This document shows positions 1 to 5,654 of a stretch of 6,105 bases of DNA, one piece after another. The notes below the pieces were generated by a model that searched no databases, was not told the origin of the DNA, and saw nothing but the letters and a program-made list of their open reading frames with translations. Origin of the DNA: Acetobacteraceae bacterium (lineage in GTDB: Bacteria > Pseudomonadota > Alphaproteobacteria > Acetobacterales > Acetobacteraceae); NCBI GenBank assembly GCA_947475475.1, contig CANJOG010000132.1, forward strand, positions 1 through 6,105, read 5' to 3'. The position numbers and the translations under genes were made by a program. The stretch's first letter is position 1. Each line of letters starts with the position of its first letter.

Positions 1-785
1 AACGCGCCGAATTCGCCCAAACCCATGGTCACACGATGGGCCCGATCGCCGCCAATCTGAATGTCCGCGCCGGCGGCGCCATGACCTCGCCGCGCTACCT
101 GAGCGACCTCGACACCTGCCGCCACCACCGCATCCCGCTCGTCATCACTGTCAATGGCGACCCGGCGCCGCTCGTGCCGCTCGTGCATGACTGGGGCGGG
201 CTGGTTTTCCATGACGTCACGACGCTGAAGCACGCCCATCGCGCCATCGATGCCGGGGTGGACGGGCTGATCGTCATTTGCGGTGGCGGCGGCGGCCATT
301 CCGGCCTACTCAACCCCTTCGCCTTCGTCCCGCAACTCCGCCGCATCTTCGACGGCGTGATCGTGCTCGCCGGCGCCATCGCTGATGGCGCTTCGGTGCG
401 CGCCGCCCAGCATCTGGGCGCCGATCTCTGCTATATGGGCACCCGCTTCATCGCCACGCGCGAATCAGCCGCACCGGAAGATTACAAGCGGATGCTCGTT
501 CAATCGCAAAGCCATGAGCTGATCTACACGCCGGCCTTCACGCACGGCGTGCCGGCCATGCTGCTGGAAGCCTCGATCCGCGCACATGGCTACGACCCGG
601 CCAACCTGCCGCCGCCACGTCGGCGCGACGAGGATGTCCCCCACCGCGCCTGGCGCGACATCTGGGCCGCCGGGCAGAGCGTCGGCCTTATCGACGATAT
701 TCCGACCGTCGCTGATCTCGTCGAGCAGATCGTACGCGACTACGACGCCGCATGCGCGCCGCCGCGCTGGGACATGCTGCGCTGA
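1..785 (+). CDS. Nitronate monooxygenase / 2-nitropropane dioxygenase-like flavoprotein (5' partial)
   Basis: The reading frame is open from base 3 and gives 260 visible residues; the true start lies left of the window. The ATG at 36 is internal, because the family's barrel core already runs through it (GPIAANLNV, typical of an early beta strand). The family comprises FMN-dependent TIM-barrel enzymes that oxidise alkyl nitronates; related folds include FabK-type enoyl-ACP reductase. Visible signatures are a glycine-rich loop ending in GGGGGHSG, whose histidine (bases 297-299) sits where the family's catalytic His is expected, then VLAGAIADG and GADLCYMGTRFIAT, the phosphate-binding part that holds FMN. 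The C-terminus is complete. The substrate cannot be fixed: many homologues are annotated this way without proven activity, and some act on enoyl compounds. No cofactor-independent clue comes from neighbours; the next gene is convergent. Family assignment is firm, exact activity is not. Confidence 0.88.
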   Translation, partial: RAEFAQTHGHTMGPIAANLNVRAGGAMTSPRYLSDLDTCRHHRIPLVITVNGDPAPLVPLVHDWGGLVFHDVTTLKHAHRAIDAGVDGLIVICGGGGGHSGLLNPFAFVPQLRRIFDGVIVLAGAIADGASVRAAQHLGADLCYMGTRFIATRESAAPEDYKRMLVQSQSHELIYTPAFTHGVPAMLLEASIRAHGYDPANLPPPRRRDEDVPHRAWRDIWAAGQSVGLIDDIPTVADLVEQIVRDYDAACAPPRWDMLR

Positions 786-786
786 T

Positions 787-1227
787 CTAGGATTTTTCCC
801 ACGGCGTGCACGGCGGCACGTCGCACACGCCCGGCATCGGCTCAGTGCCGAAATCCGCCGGTCCGACGATTTCGAGATATTCCATGTCCGGCGAGTAATC
901 GAACAGGTAATGCGTGATGCCCGGCCGCTGATGCACGCAATCGCCAGCTTCGACGAGCGTCACCTTGTCCTCATACATGAACTTGGCCCAGCCTTTTACC
1001 ATGAGCACGATCTGGAACTCCGCGATATGCCGGTGCCAGCCTGTGCCGTCGGTCGGTGCGTGATTAGCCTTCACCAGATGCGCGATCACGCGCCCTTTGG
1101 TCGCCTTGGCGATACCAAGATCGCGATAAAGAAAGAAGTCGCGCAACCCGTCAGCACGCCACACGGCGTCGCTTTCCTTGGAATGGGAAAAATCGGTCGC
1201 AAATCCTGAAGGCGAGCTATCCGCCAT
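787..1227 (-). CDS. Small cupin-domain protein, function unknown
   Basis: This 146-residue protein is a single cupin (double-stranded beta helix). Cupin motif 1 is seen at residues 61-79 (GTGWHRH, then E70 and G79), with H65, H67 and E70 as likely metal ligands. Motif 2 is at 95-106 (GD, then PGITH), supplying H106. The HxHxxE spacing is shorter than the textbook HxHxxxxE, so the glutamate's role is uncertain. A longer frame opens at 1281, but I place the start at 1227 because a clear AAAGGAGA ribosome site lies 8 bases upstream and the extra 18 residues look non-native. It has no signal peptide or membrane segment, so it is cytosolic. It lies 74 bases downstream of the PHA depolymerase on the same strand and could share its transcript. 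Stand-alone cupins of this kind are widespread without known function; a metal-dependent oxygenase, isomerase or sensor role are all possible. Confidence 0.85.
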   Translation of the reverse strand: MADSSPSGFATDFSHSKESDAVWRADGLRDFFLYRDLGIAKATKGRVIAHLVKANHAPTDGTGWHRHIAEFQIVLMVKGWAKFMYEDKVTLVEAGDCVHQRPGITHYLFDYSPDMEYLEIVGPADFGTEPMPGVCDVPPCTPWEKS

Positions 1228-1234
1228 GGCGCAG

Positions 1235-1242
1235 TCTCCTTT
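1235..1242 (-). promoter_or_regulatory. Ribosome binding site of the cupin gene
   Basis: The minus strand reads AAAGGAGA here, with 8 bases between AGGAG and the ATG at 1227. It decides the start: the alternative upstream ATG at 1281 would place this site inside the coding region. Confidence 0.75.
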
Positions 1243-1301
1243 GGTTAAACCCCAACGGACCGACCGCGCTGCCGGCCTCACCTATCCCGGAGCGAGCGAA
1301 C

Positions 1302-2516
1302 TCAGTTCGTCGCCAGCACCAGATTCCGGATCACCGGATAAATCTGGTTGCTCCACCGCCTGCCGCTGAACGTGCCGTAATGGCCAACGCCCGCCTGCAG
1401 ATGGTGGCGCTTGAGATGCGGCCGCAGACTGTTGCACAGCATATGCGCCGCCGCCGTCTGCCCAACCGAGCAGATATCGTCACGCTCGCCTTCCACCGTC
1501 AGCAGCGCGGTCTTCCGGATCTGCCCCGGATCGACCCGCCGCCCGCGATGGAACAGCTTGCCCTTTGCCAAAAGCTGTTGCTGGAACACCCGATCGACCG
1601 TTTCCAGATAGAATTCCGCCGGCAGGTCGAGCACGGCGAAATACTCGTCATAGAACTCCATGATCGACTCCGCCTCGGCCACACGGCCGGCGGCGAGATG
1701 ATCATACATATCGCGATGCGCCTTGGTATGGCGTTCGATATTCATCGACATGAACGCGAGCAACTGAACAAAGCCCGGATAGACCTTGCGCCCGCCACCC
1801 GGAAGCCAGAACGGCACGCGCGAAATCAGGTTCTTCTCGAACCATGAGATCGGATGCGACGAGGCCAGCTCATTCACCTTGGTCGGCTGGATGCGCGTAT
1901 CAATCGGCCCCGCCATCAAGGTCAGCGAGCGCGGCAGTGCCGGATTCTTGTCCGCCGACATGATCGCCACCGCGGCCAAGGCCTGCACACATGGTTGGCA
2001 AACCGCCAGAACATGCGCGCCAGGACCAAGAATCTCCAGGCACTTGATCACATAGTCGATGTAATCATCGAAGCCGAACGGCCCGTGCTGCGTTGAAATG
2101 TCCCGCGCATTGCGCCAGTCGGTGATATAGACATCGTGATCGCGCGACAGCGTTTCCACCGTATTGCGCAGCAAGGTCGCGAAATGCCCCGAGAGTGGCG
2201 CCACCACCAGCATCTTCGGCTGAGGGGCCACATCGTCCTTCGCGAAATGGATCAAATCGCAGAAGGGCAGCGCCGCCGTCACCTCCTCGCGCACCGCCAC
2301 CTCACGGCCTGCCACAACCACTTTGTCGATCGCGTAGGGCGGGCGCGTATGGGTGAGCTTGGCGCGCACAAGCAATTCCAGCGCGGCCGACAGATTTCGC
2401 CCGAAAGGCAGTTCCGCCAGGGAGGGGAAGAGGCGCCCAAAGCTGAGACCAACCCGGGCCATGGCGCGGACAGGTTCGGAAGCTTCGGCGTAAGCCTGAT
2501 AGGCGTGATAGAGCAT
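1302..2516 (-). CDS. phaZ: Intracellular polyhydroxyalkanoate depolymerase (PhaZ type)
   Basis: The 404-residue protein matches the intracellular PHB depolymerase family in length and in its start (MLYHAYQAYA). It is an alpha/beta hydrolase that attacks native amorphous PHA granules in the cytoplasm, giving hydroxyacid oligomers or monomers, or hydroxyacyl-CoA by thiolysis. The family uses cysteine as nucleophile. Here C173 lies in AVCQPC, the acid is D346 in GERDD, and the base is H379 in GVGHYG. The spacings (173 and 206 residues after the Cys; 33 between Asp and His) closely follow the Cys183/Asp355/His388 triad I recall for Ralstonia eutropha PhaZa1. SGH at 109-111 is a plausible oxyanion-loop region. 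There is no signal peptide, in keeping with a granule enzyme. A second cysteine, C176, lies three residues after the nucleophile. The ATG has only a weak ribosome site (GGAA). The GST-like gene is divergent with a 75-base gap, and the cupin follows on the same strand. Confidence 0.93.
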   Translation of the reverse strand: MLYHAYQAYAEASEPVRAMARVGLSFGRLFPSLAELPFGRNLSAALELLVRAKLTHTRPPYAIDKVVVAGREVAVREEVTAALPFCDLIHFAKDDVAPQPKMLVVAPLSGHFATLLRNTVETLSRDHDVYITDWRNARDISTQHGPFGFDDYIDYVIKCLEILGPGAHVLAVCQPCVQALAAVAIMSADKNPALPRSLTLMAGPIDTRIQPTKVNELASSHPISWFEKNLISRVPFWLPGGGRKVYPGFVQLLAFMSMNIERHTKAHRDMYDHLAAGRVAEAESIMEFYDEYFAVLDLPAEFYLETVDRVFQQQLLAKGKLFHRGRRVDPGQIRKTALLTVEGERDDICSVGQTAAAHMLCNSLRPHLKRHHLQAGVGHYGTFSGRRWSNQIYPVIRNLVLATN

Positions 2517-2591
2517 GCGGTTCCGGCGCCCGTAACGTTCTGATCAGGCTGTCAAAATGCGTGGTATCCGAAGGAGCGAGGGCTTTTCGGG
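2517..2591. promoter_or_regulatory. Divergent intergenic region between phaZ and the GST-like gene
   Basis: These 75 bases must carry the start signals of both divergent genes. On the minus strand a perfect TTGACA (2555-2550) stands in the right direction for phaZ, but no good -10 lies 16-18 bases on; the nearest AT-containing hexamer (TTACGG) is only 14 away. A perfect 8-base palindrome CTGATCAG (2540-2547) lies in the middle and could be part of an operator, though such palindromes also arise by chance. On the plus strand AAGGAG (2571-2576) and GAGGG (2578-2582) precede the GST-like start. The location is secure; the individual signals are tentative. Confidence 0.4.
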
Positions 2592-3410
2592 TTGAAGGCT
2601 AGTCAGACTTATGCTGCAATGCAACAACAAATGCAGGTGCCAAAACCGATGCGCTCTCCGTCGAAGTCATCCGCCGCCAAGCCGCCTGCCGCCAAGCCAG
2701 CCAAGGCCAAGGCAGAGCCTGCGCCGCAGCAGGACGCCCCCCGCGCCGCGCCGGGACCTCGGCCCGTGCTGACCATTTCAAGCAAGAACTACTCGTCCTG
2801 GTCGTTGCGCGGCTTCTTGCTGTGCCGGCTCGCCGGGCTGGATGTGGAGTTGCGGACCGTCCCGATCGACGATCCCAACAACCGCGCCGAATTGCTCCTC
2901 CTCGCCCCCTCGGTGCTGGTGCCGCGGCTGGACCATAACGGCGTGAGCATCTGGGACACGCTGGCGATCGCGGAAACTCTCGCCGAGCGCCGGCCGGAAT
3001 CCGGCATGCTGCCGATGGACAAGATCGCCCGCGCCCGCTGCCGCTCGATCTCCGGCGAGATGCATTCCGGCTTTGCCAATCTGCGCTCCGCCCTGCCAAT
3101 GAATCTCAAGGCCCGCTATACACGCTTCCAGATTTTCGCGGGCGCCGTGCCGGATATCGAGCGTATCCAGGCAATCTGGCAGGAATGTCTGGACCTCTAT
3201 GGCGGCCCCTACCTGTTCGGCGCCACGCCCACCATCGCGGATGCGATGTATGCCCCGGTCTGCACGCGCTTCATCACCTACGGCGTGAAGCTGCCCGCAG
3301 CCTCAAAAGCCTATTGCGACACGATCCTGGATTGGGCACCGATGCGCGAATGGCTGGCCGAAGCGGTGGCCGAACCCGAGGAACTCGAAGAACTCGACAT
3401 GGAGTTCTGA
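2592..3410 (+). CDS. Glutathione S-transferase-like protein with a Lys/Ala/Pro-rich N-terminal extension
   Basis: Residues from about 58 to 260 form a GST. The thioredoxin-like N-domain opens with PVLTISSKNYSSWSLRG, where one of S68/S69 is the likely glutathione-activating serine. VPRL (110-113) holds the cis-proline, and IWDTLAIAE (120-128) stands where glutathione's glutamyl group is normally bound. The helical C-domain includes SGEMHSGFANLRSALPMN and the N-cap motif TPTIADAMYAPV. This sub-type resembles maleylacetoacetate isomerase/zeta-like and YfcF-like bacterial GSTs; its substrate is unknown. Before the core lie about 57 residues rich in Ala, Lys, Pro and Gln, predicted disordered, and the tail is acidic (EPEELEELDMEF). 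The start is uncertain. TTG at 2592 has GAGGG about 9 bases upstream, while the in-frame ATGs at 2619, 2631 and 2649 lack good sites and would shorten only the disordered part. No signal peptide is apparent. It is transcribed away from phaZ and towards the REPIN-like hairpin. Confidence 0.88.
   Translation: MKASQTYAAMQQQMQVPKPMRSPSKSSAAKPPAAKPAKAKAEPAPQQDAPRAAPGPRPVLTISSKNYSSWSLRGFLLCRLAGLDVELRTVPIDDPNNRAELLLLAPSVLVPRLDHNGVSIWDTLAIAETLAERRPESGMLPMDKIARARCRSISGEMHSGFANLRSALPMNLKARYTRFQIFAGAVPDIERIQAIWQECLDLYGGPYLFGATPTIADAMYAPVCTRFITYGVKLPAASKAYCDTILDWAPMREWLAEAVAEPEELEELDMEF
2673..2698 (+). repeat. Short direct repeat encoding the Ala/Lys/Pro-rich linker
   Basis: The 11-mer GCCGCCAAGCC occurs at 2673-2683 and again at 2688-2698, a 15-base period, and is followed by further GCCAAG units up to about 2712. 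The repeat keeps the reading frame and encodes the AAKPPAAKPAKAKAE stretch of the GST-like protein. Slippage at such units could have built the extension, which is an inference. Confidence 0.6.
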
Positions 3411-3416
3411 GACCCG

Positions 3417-3522
3417 TAGCCCTGATGGAGCCCGGCACGGAAGCGCGCAGCGCATTCCGGGGATCGAGCACCGCCCACCCGGATTACGCTACGCGCTTCC
3501 CTGCCGGGCTCCATCCGGGCTA
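3417..3522. repeat. Large imperfect inverted repeat, REP-doublet (REPIN/BIME)-like
   Basis: The left arm 3417-3461 (starting TAGCCCTGATGGAGCC) and the right arm 3478-3522 (ending GGCTCCATCCGGGCTA) are reverse complements at 40 of 45 positions, with a 16-base loop at 3462-3477. Each arm also has palindromic ends: the right arm begins CCCGGAT and ends ATCCGGG, so each can fold alone. This is the layout of two inverted REP units. The CCCGGATTACGCTACGC and ATCCGGGCTA wording resembles widespread proteobacterial extragenic palindromes. It fills most of the 134-base gap between the convergent GST-like and SDR genes, a preferred place for such elements, and could also stop transcription from both sides. 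No RAYT transposase is in the window. Membership in a repeat family needs genome copies to confirm. Confidence 0.85.
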
Positions 3523-3544
3523 GGTTACCCGGCCTCGATAATTC

Positions 3545-4453
3545 TCAAATAACCTTGAACCAGTCGGGCACACCACCCGGCCACGCATTGCCCCACATCT
3601 GCATGCCGCCATCGATCACCAGCATCTCGCCGGTAATGAACTTGGCAGACGGCGCCGAGAGATAAACCACGCCCTCGGCCACGTCCCAGGCATCGCCGAC
3701 CTTGTGCATCGGATTGGAATTGACCATTCGCGCGCTGGCTTCCGGCGCATAGACCTTCAGCCCTTCAGACGCCATGCAGCCAGGGGCGAGGCAATTCACG
3801 CGGATCTTCAATTCCGCCCATTCCTGCGCTACCGACTTGCTCATGTAGATCACCCCGGCGCGCGCGGCACAGGTATGGATCACCTGCGGCATGCCGCGCT
3901 CGATATAGGCGACAATATTGACGATATTGCCGGCCATCTTCTTATCGCGCCAATGCCGCCCGGCGGTCTGCATCATCCACCAGGTGCCGTTCAGGTTCAG
4001 GTCGATGACCGCTTTCCACCCGTTACGCGACATATCCAGCGCCGGAATCGGAAACTGCCCGCCGGCATTGTTCACAACCGTATCAACCCGGCCATAGCGC
4101 GCCCAGACATCCTCGAACAACGCCTCGACCTGTTCCGGCTCGCGGATATTGCAGACCCGCGTATACACATCGGCGCCGACCAGTTCCTTCACGGCCTTCG
4201 CCGTGTGGATGAGATTCTCCTCCCGCCGCGAACAGATCACCACCTGCGCGCCCAACCGCGACAGCAGAAACGTCATGGCCTGACCGAAGCCAGTGCCACC
4301 GCCAGTGACAATGAACACCCGGCCTGCCAGCAAATCGGAGCGATAGACGGTCGGATTCCGCGCCAGTTGCTCCAGCGAAAAGCCAAACAACCCGTTCTCC
4401 GGCGCACCGTCATCGCCAAACTCGTCCGGAATCTGATCATGGGCCTGGTTCAT
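3545..4453 (-). CDS. SDR oxidoreductase, trans-2-enoyl-CoA / 2,4-dienoyl-CoA reductase-like
   Basis: This 302-residue cytosolic protein has a Rossmann fold with TGGGTGFG at 50-57 (NADP(H)/NAD(H) binding) and NNAG at 128-131. SRR at 75-77 follows the second strand, which suggests NADPH preference. Sequence blocks such as NNAGGQFPIPA, GWKAVIDLNLNGT, HTCAARAGV and SKSVAQEWA resemble mammalian PECR and DECR, enzymes that reduce enoyl-CoA or dienoyl-CoA esters. The classical YxxxK is absent: T194 and R198 occupy the Tyr and Lys places. Y183, 15 residues before R198, matches the Tyr-to-Lys spacing of DECR (Tyr199/Lys214), but the lysine is arginine as in PECR. About 40 extra residues precede the fold, including an acidic DEFGDDGAPE stretch. 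CoA-ester reduction is thus likely but unproven; a general SDR is the fallback. It is convergent with the GST-like gene and divergent from the DoxX-like gene. The Shine-Dalgarno sequence is weak (GGGGAC, well upstream). Confidence 0.9.
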   Translation of the reverse strand: MNQAHDQIPDEFGDDGAPENGLFGFSLEQLARNPTVYRSDLLAGRVFIVTGGGTGFGQAMTFLLSRLGAQVVICSRREENLIHTAKAVKELVGADVYTRVCNIREPEQVEALFEDVWARYGRVDTVVNNAGGQFPIPALDMSRNGWKAVIDLNLNGTWWMMQTAGRHWRDKKMAGNIVNIVAYIERGMPQVIHTCAARAGVIYMSKSVAQEWAELKIRVNCLAPGCMASEGLKVYAPEASARMVNSNPMHKVGDAWDVAEGVVYLSAPSAKFITGEMLVIDGGMQMWGNAWPGGVPDWFKVI

Positions 4454-4470
4454 CGCAGCGTCGTCCCCAA

Positions 4471-4476
4471 ATTATA
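4471..4476 (-). promoter_or_regulatory. Candidate -10 box (TATAAT) for the SDR gene
   Basis: The minus strand carries a perfect TATAAT, 17 bases upstream of the SDR ATG. Transcription would begin near 4464, leaving a leader of about 11 bases. No good -35 is found at 16-18 bases spacing (best is TGTATA-like), and the local DNA is AT-rich against a GC-rich background. The position is suggestive, but the promoter is unproven. Confidence 0.4.
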
Positions 4477-4583
4477 CGCAGAAGCATCCCAATATATACA
4501 CACTGGCACACCCTCGCAACGCGGGTAACCGCCAGCCCGACGCCGCGAACTCCCTACCAGACGCCGACCCAGCACCGGCACCC

Positions 4584-4589
4584 GAGGAG
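4584..4589 (+). promoter_or_regulatory. Shine-Dalgarno sequence (GAGGAG) setting a CTG start
   Basis: GAGGAG lies 6 bases before CTG at 4596 in the frame of the DoxX-like protein. No ATG, GTG or TTG in any frame occurs between here and 4640, so this site argues for initiation at the CTG. Confidence 0.6.
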
Positions 4590-4595
4590 ATCGCC

Positions 4596-5066
4596 CTGCC
4601 CCGCCCTAGCCACGCCCGCTTCACAATAGCCCGCCTGCTCACCTGGCCCGCGGCGCTCTTCATCGCCGGCATCCTGCTCTGGTACGAACAGTTCAAGCTC
4701 ACCGGCAATCAGGGCTCAGTCGATCTGTTCACGACTTTGTCAAACTGGGTGTTTCTCGACGGCTACGAAAAGCCCTTCCGTCTCTCCGTCGCCATCGCCG
4801 AAATCATCGCCAGCATTCTCGTGGTCATCCCGCTGACCCGCGCCTGGGGCGCGCTGTTCGGCCTCGGTATCATGTCCGGCGCGATCTTCTTCCATGTCGT
4901 GAGCCCGCTCGGCATCGATCCGTACAATGATGGCGGCCAGCTCTTCAAGGAAGCCTGCGCCGTCTGGCTCGCCTCGCTCTACATCACCCTCGTCCAGCGC
5001 GACGAACTGCTCGCCGTAGCCGCCCGTATTTTCCCTGGCTGGATACAGGCGCCCCGCACCGCTTAA
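4596..5066 (+). CDS. DoxX-like four-helix membrane protein, probable CTG start
   Basis: From the CTG the protein has 156 residues. A basic N-terminus (R3, R8, R13) leads into membrane segment 1 (about 14-30, LLTWPAALFIAGILLWY). Segments 2 (64-82), 3 (85-106) and 4 (116-133) follow, the number expected for DoxX-type proteins. WYEQFKLTGN after helix 1 and HVVSPLGIDPYNDGG after helix 3 look like conserved loops. The only standard start in frame is TTG at 4737, codon 48; it would delete the first helix and has no good ribosome site, so I prefer 4596. DoxX relatives include the DoxD/DoxA thiosulfate:quinone oxidoreductase subunits of Acidianus and mycobacterial DoxX, which forms a membrane complex with SodA and a sulfurtransferase in thiol and oxidant homeostasis. 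The thiol dioxygenase begins 9 bases after its stop, so the two are probably one operon. The precise role is unknown. Confidence 0.8.
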   Translation: MPRPSHARFTIARLLTWPAALFIAGILLWYEQFKLTGNQGSVDLFTTLSNWVFLDGYEKPFRLSVAIAEIIASILVVIPLTRAWGALFGLGIMSGAIFFHVVSPLGIDPYNDGGQLFKEACAVWLASLYITLVQRDELLAVAARIFPGWIQAPRTA

Positions 5067-5075
5067 CCTGCGGCC

Positions 5076-5654
5076 ATGAACCAGTTCGCCCCGCTCCGCG
5101 ATTTCATCGTCGACTACACACGCCTCGTCACCAGCGCCCTGCCCGAATCGGAAACGATCGCGCAGGGCCGCGCCTTGCTAGCCAAGCTGCTCTCCACCTC
5201 TGCCTGGCTACCGGCCGACCTCGCAGCCACCGGCCCGGCTTACCGTCAGAACCTGCTGCATTGCGACCCGCTGCAACGCTTCTCAATGGTCTGCTTCGTC
5301 TGGGGGCCAGAACAGCGAACACTGGTGCATGACCACACCGTCTATGGCCTGATCGGCCTGCTGCGCGGCCGCGAGATCGAGCAACGCTACGACCGTGGCA
5401 CGGACGGCGCCCTCACTCCAACGACGCGCAGTGTGCTGACCGAAGGCCAGACCGCCTTCGTCTCACCGTCTACCTGCGACCTGCACCGGGTCTCCAACGG
5501 ACTGGACTCCGACGCCTCGATCTCCATCCACGTCTATGGCGGCAATATCGGCGCCATCACCCGCGCCAGCTACGACGAGGCCACCGGTGCCGCGCGCAGC
5601 TTCATCTCGGGCTATTCCAATGCCTGGCTGCCGAATATCTGGAATCACGGCTGA
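5076..5654 (+). CDS. Thiol dioxygenase, Gln-type (3-mercaptopropionate dioxygenase-like)
   Basis: This 192-residue cytosolic cupin belongs to the cysteine dioxygenase superfamily. Such enzymes use mononuclear iron and O2 to turn a thiol into a sulfinate. The three iron ligands are H85 and H87 (VHDH) and H137 (DLHRVSN). The Ser-His-Tyr triad of CDO is kept as S150, H152 and Y154 (SIHVY). In true cysteine dioxygenases an Arg after the first strand (rat Arg60, in YTRN) binds the substrate carboxylate. Here the same place reads YRQN, giving Q58, the mark of Gln-type enzymes that favour 3-mercaptopropionate. The Cys that crosslinks to Tyr in mammalian CDO is replaced by Gly (G91). The product would be 3-sulfinopropionate, though cysteine or another thiol could also be used. 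It starts 9 bases after the DoxX-like stop, with only a weak ribosome site (TGCGG), which fits translational coupling. The Gln-type call is from remembered alignments. Confidence 0.87.
   Translation: MNQFAPLRDFIVDYTRLVTSALPESETIAQGRALLAKLLSTSAWLPADLAATGPAYRQNLLHCDPLQRFSMVCFVWGPEQRTLVHDHTVYGLIGLLRGREIEQRYDRGTDGALTPTTRSVLTEGQTAFVSPSTCDLHRVSNGLDSDASISIHVYGGNIGAITRASYDEATGAARSFISGYSNAWLPNIWNHG

Larger units (their letters stand above)
4454..4595. other. Divergent spacer between the SDR and DoxX-like genes
   Basis: The 142-base spacer holds an AT-rich patch (about 4466-4502) with the TATAAT described for the SDR on one strand and TATATA (4493-4498) on the other. The rest, 4503-4583, is GC-rich with no motif I recognise. 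It contains no ATG, GTG or TTG start in the DoxX frame. It ends in the Shine-Dalgarno sequence of the DoxX-like gene. Confidence 0.5.

Noticed and set aside
586..1209. A 207-codon plus-strand frame spanning the end of the flavoprotein and the antisense of the cupin
   Set aside because: It overlaps two real genes in other frames and its translation has low-complexity, shadow-type composition.
1228..1301. Possible terminator or small gene between phaZ and the cupin
   Set aside because: The 74 bases hold the cupin's ribosome site but no strong hairpin with a T-run and no credible short frame.
1380..1847. Plus-strand frames (also 1854-2096 and 2136-2543) opposite phaZ
   Set aside because: They are antisense to a well-conserved enzyme gene, Arg/His-rich, without ribosome sites or recognisable domains.
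2527..2555. A full sigma-70 promoter for phaZ using TTGACA at 2555-2550
   Set aside because: The -35 match is perfect but no acceptable -10 lies at 16-18 bases, so I mention it only as a tentative element of the divergent spacer.
3185..3523. Frames running through the inverted repeat at 3417-3522
   Set aside because: They are by-products of the GST-like gene and the palindrome; frames on both strands give similar peptides only because the arms are inverted copies.
3704..4528. A 274-codon plus-strand frame opposite the SDR gene
   Set aside because: It is fully antisense to a clear SDR coding region; the composition (many His, Arg, Pro) is typical of a GC-rich shadow frame and shows no family motif.
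4472..4708. Minus-strand 78-codon frame over the SDR/DoxX spacer
   Set aside because: It overlaps the first helix of the DoxX-like protein in antisense and the SDR promoter region, and has no domain or ribosome site.
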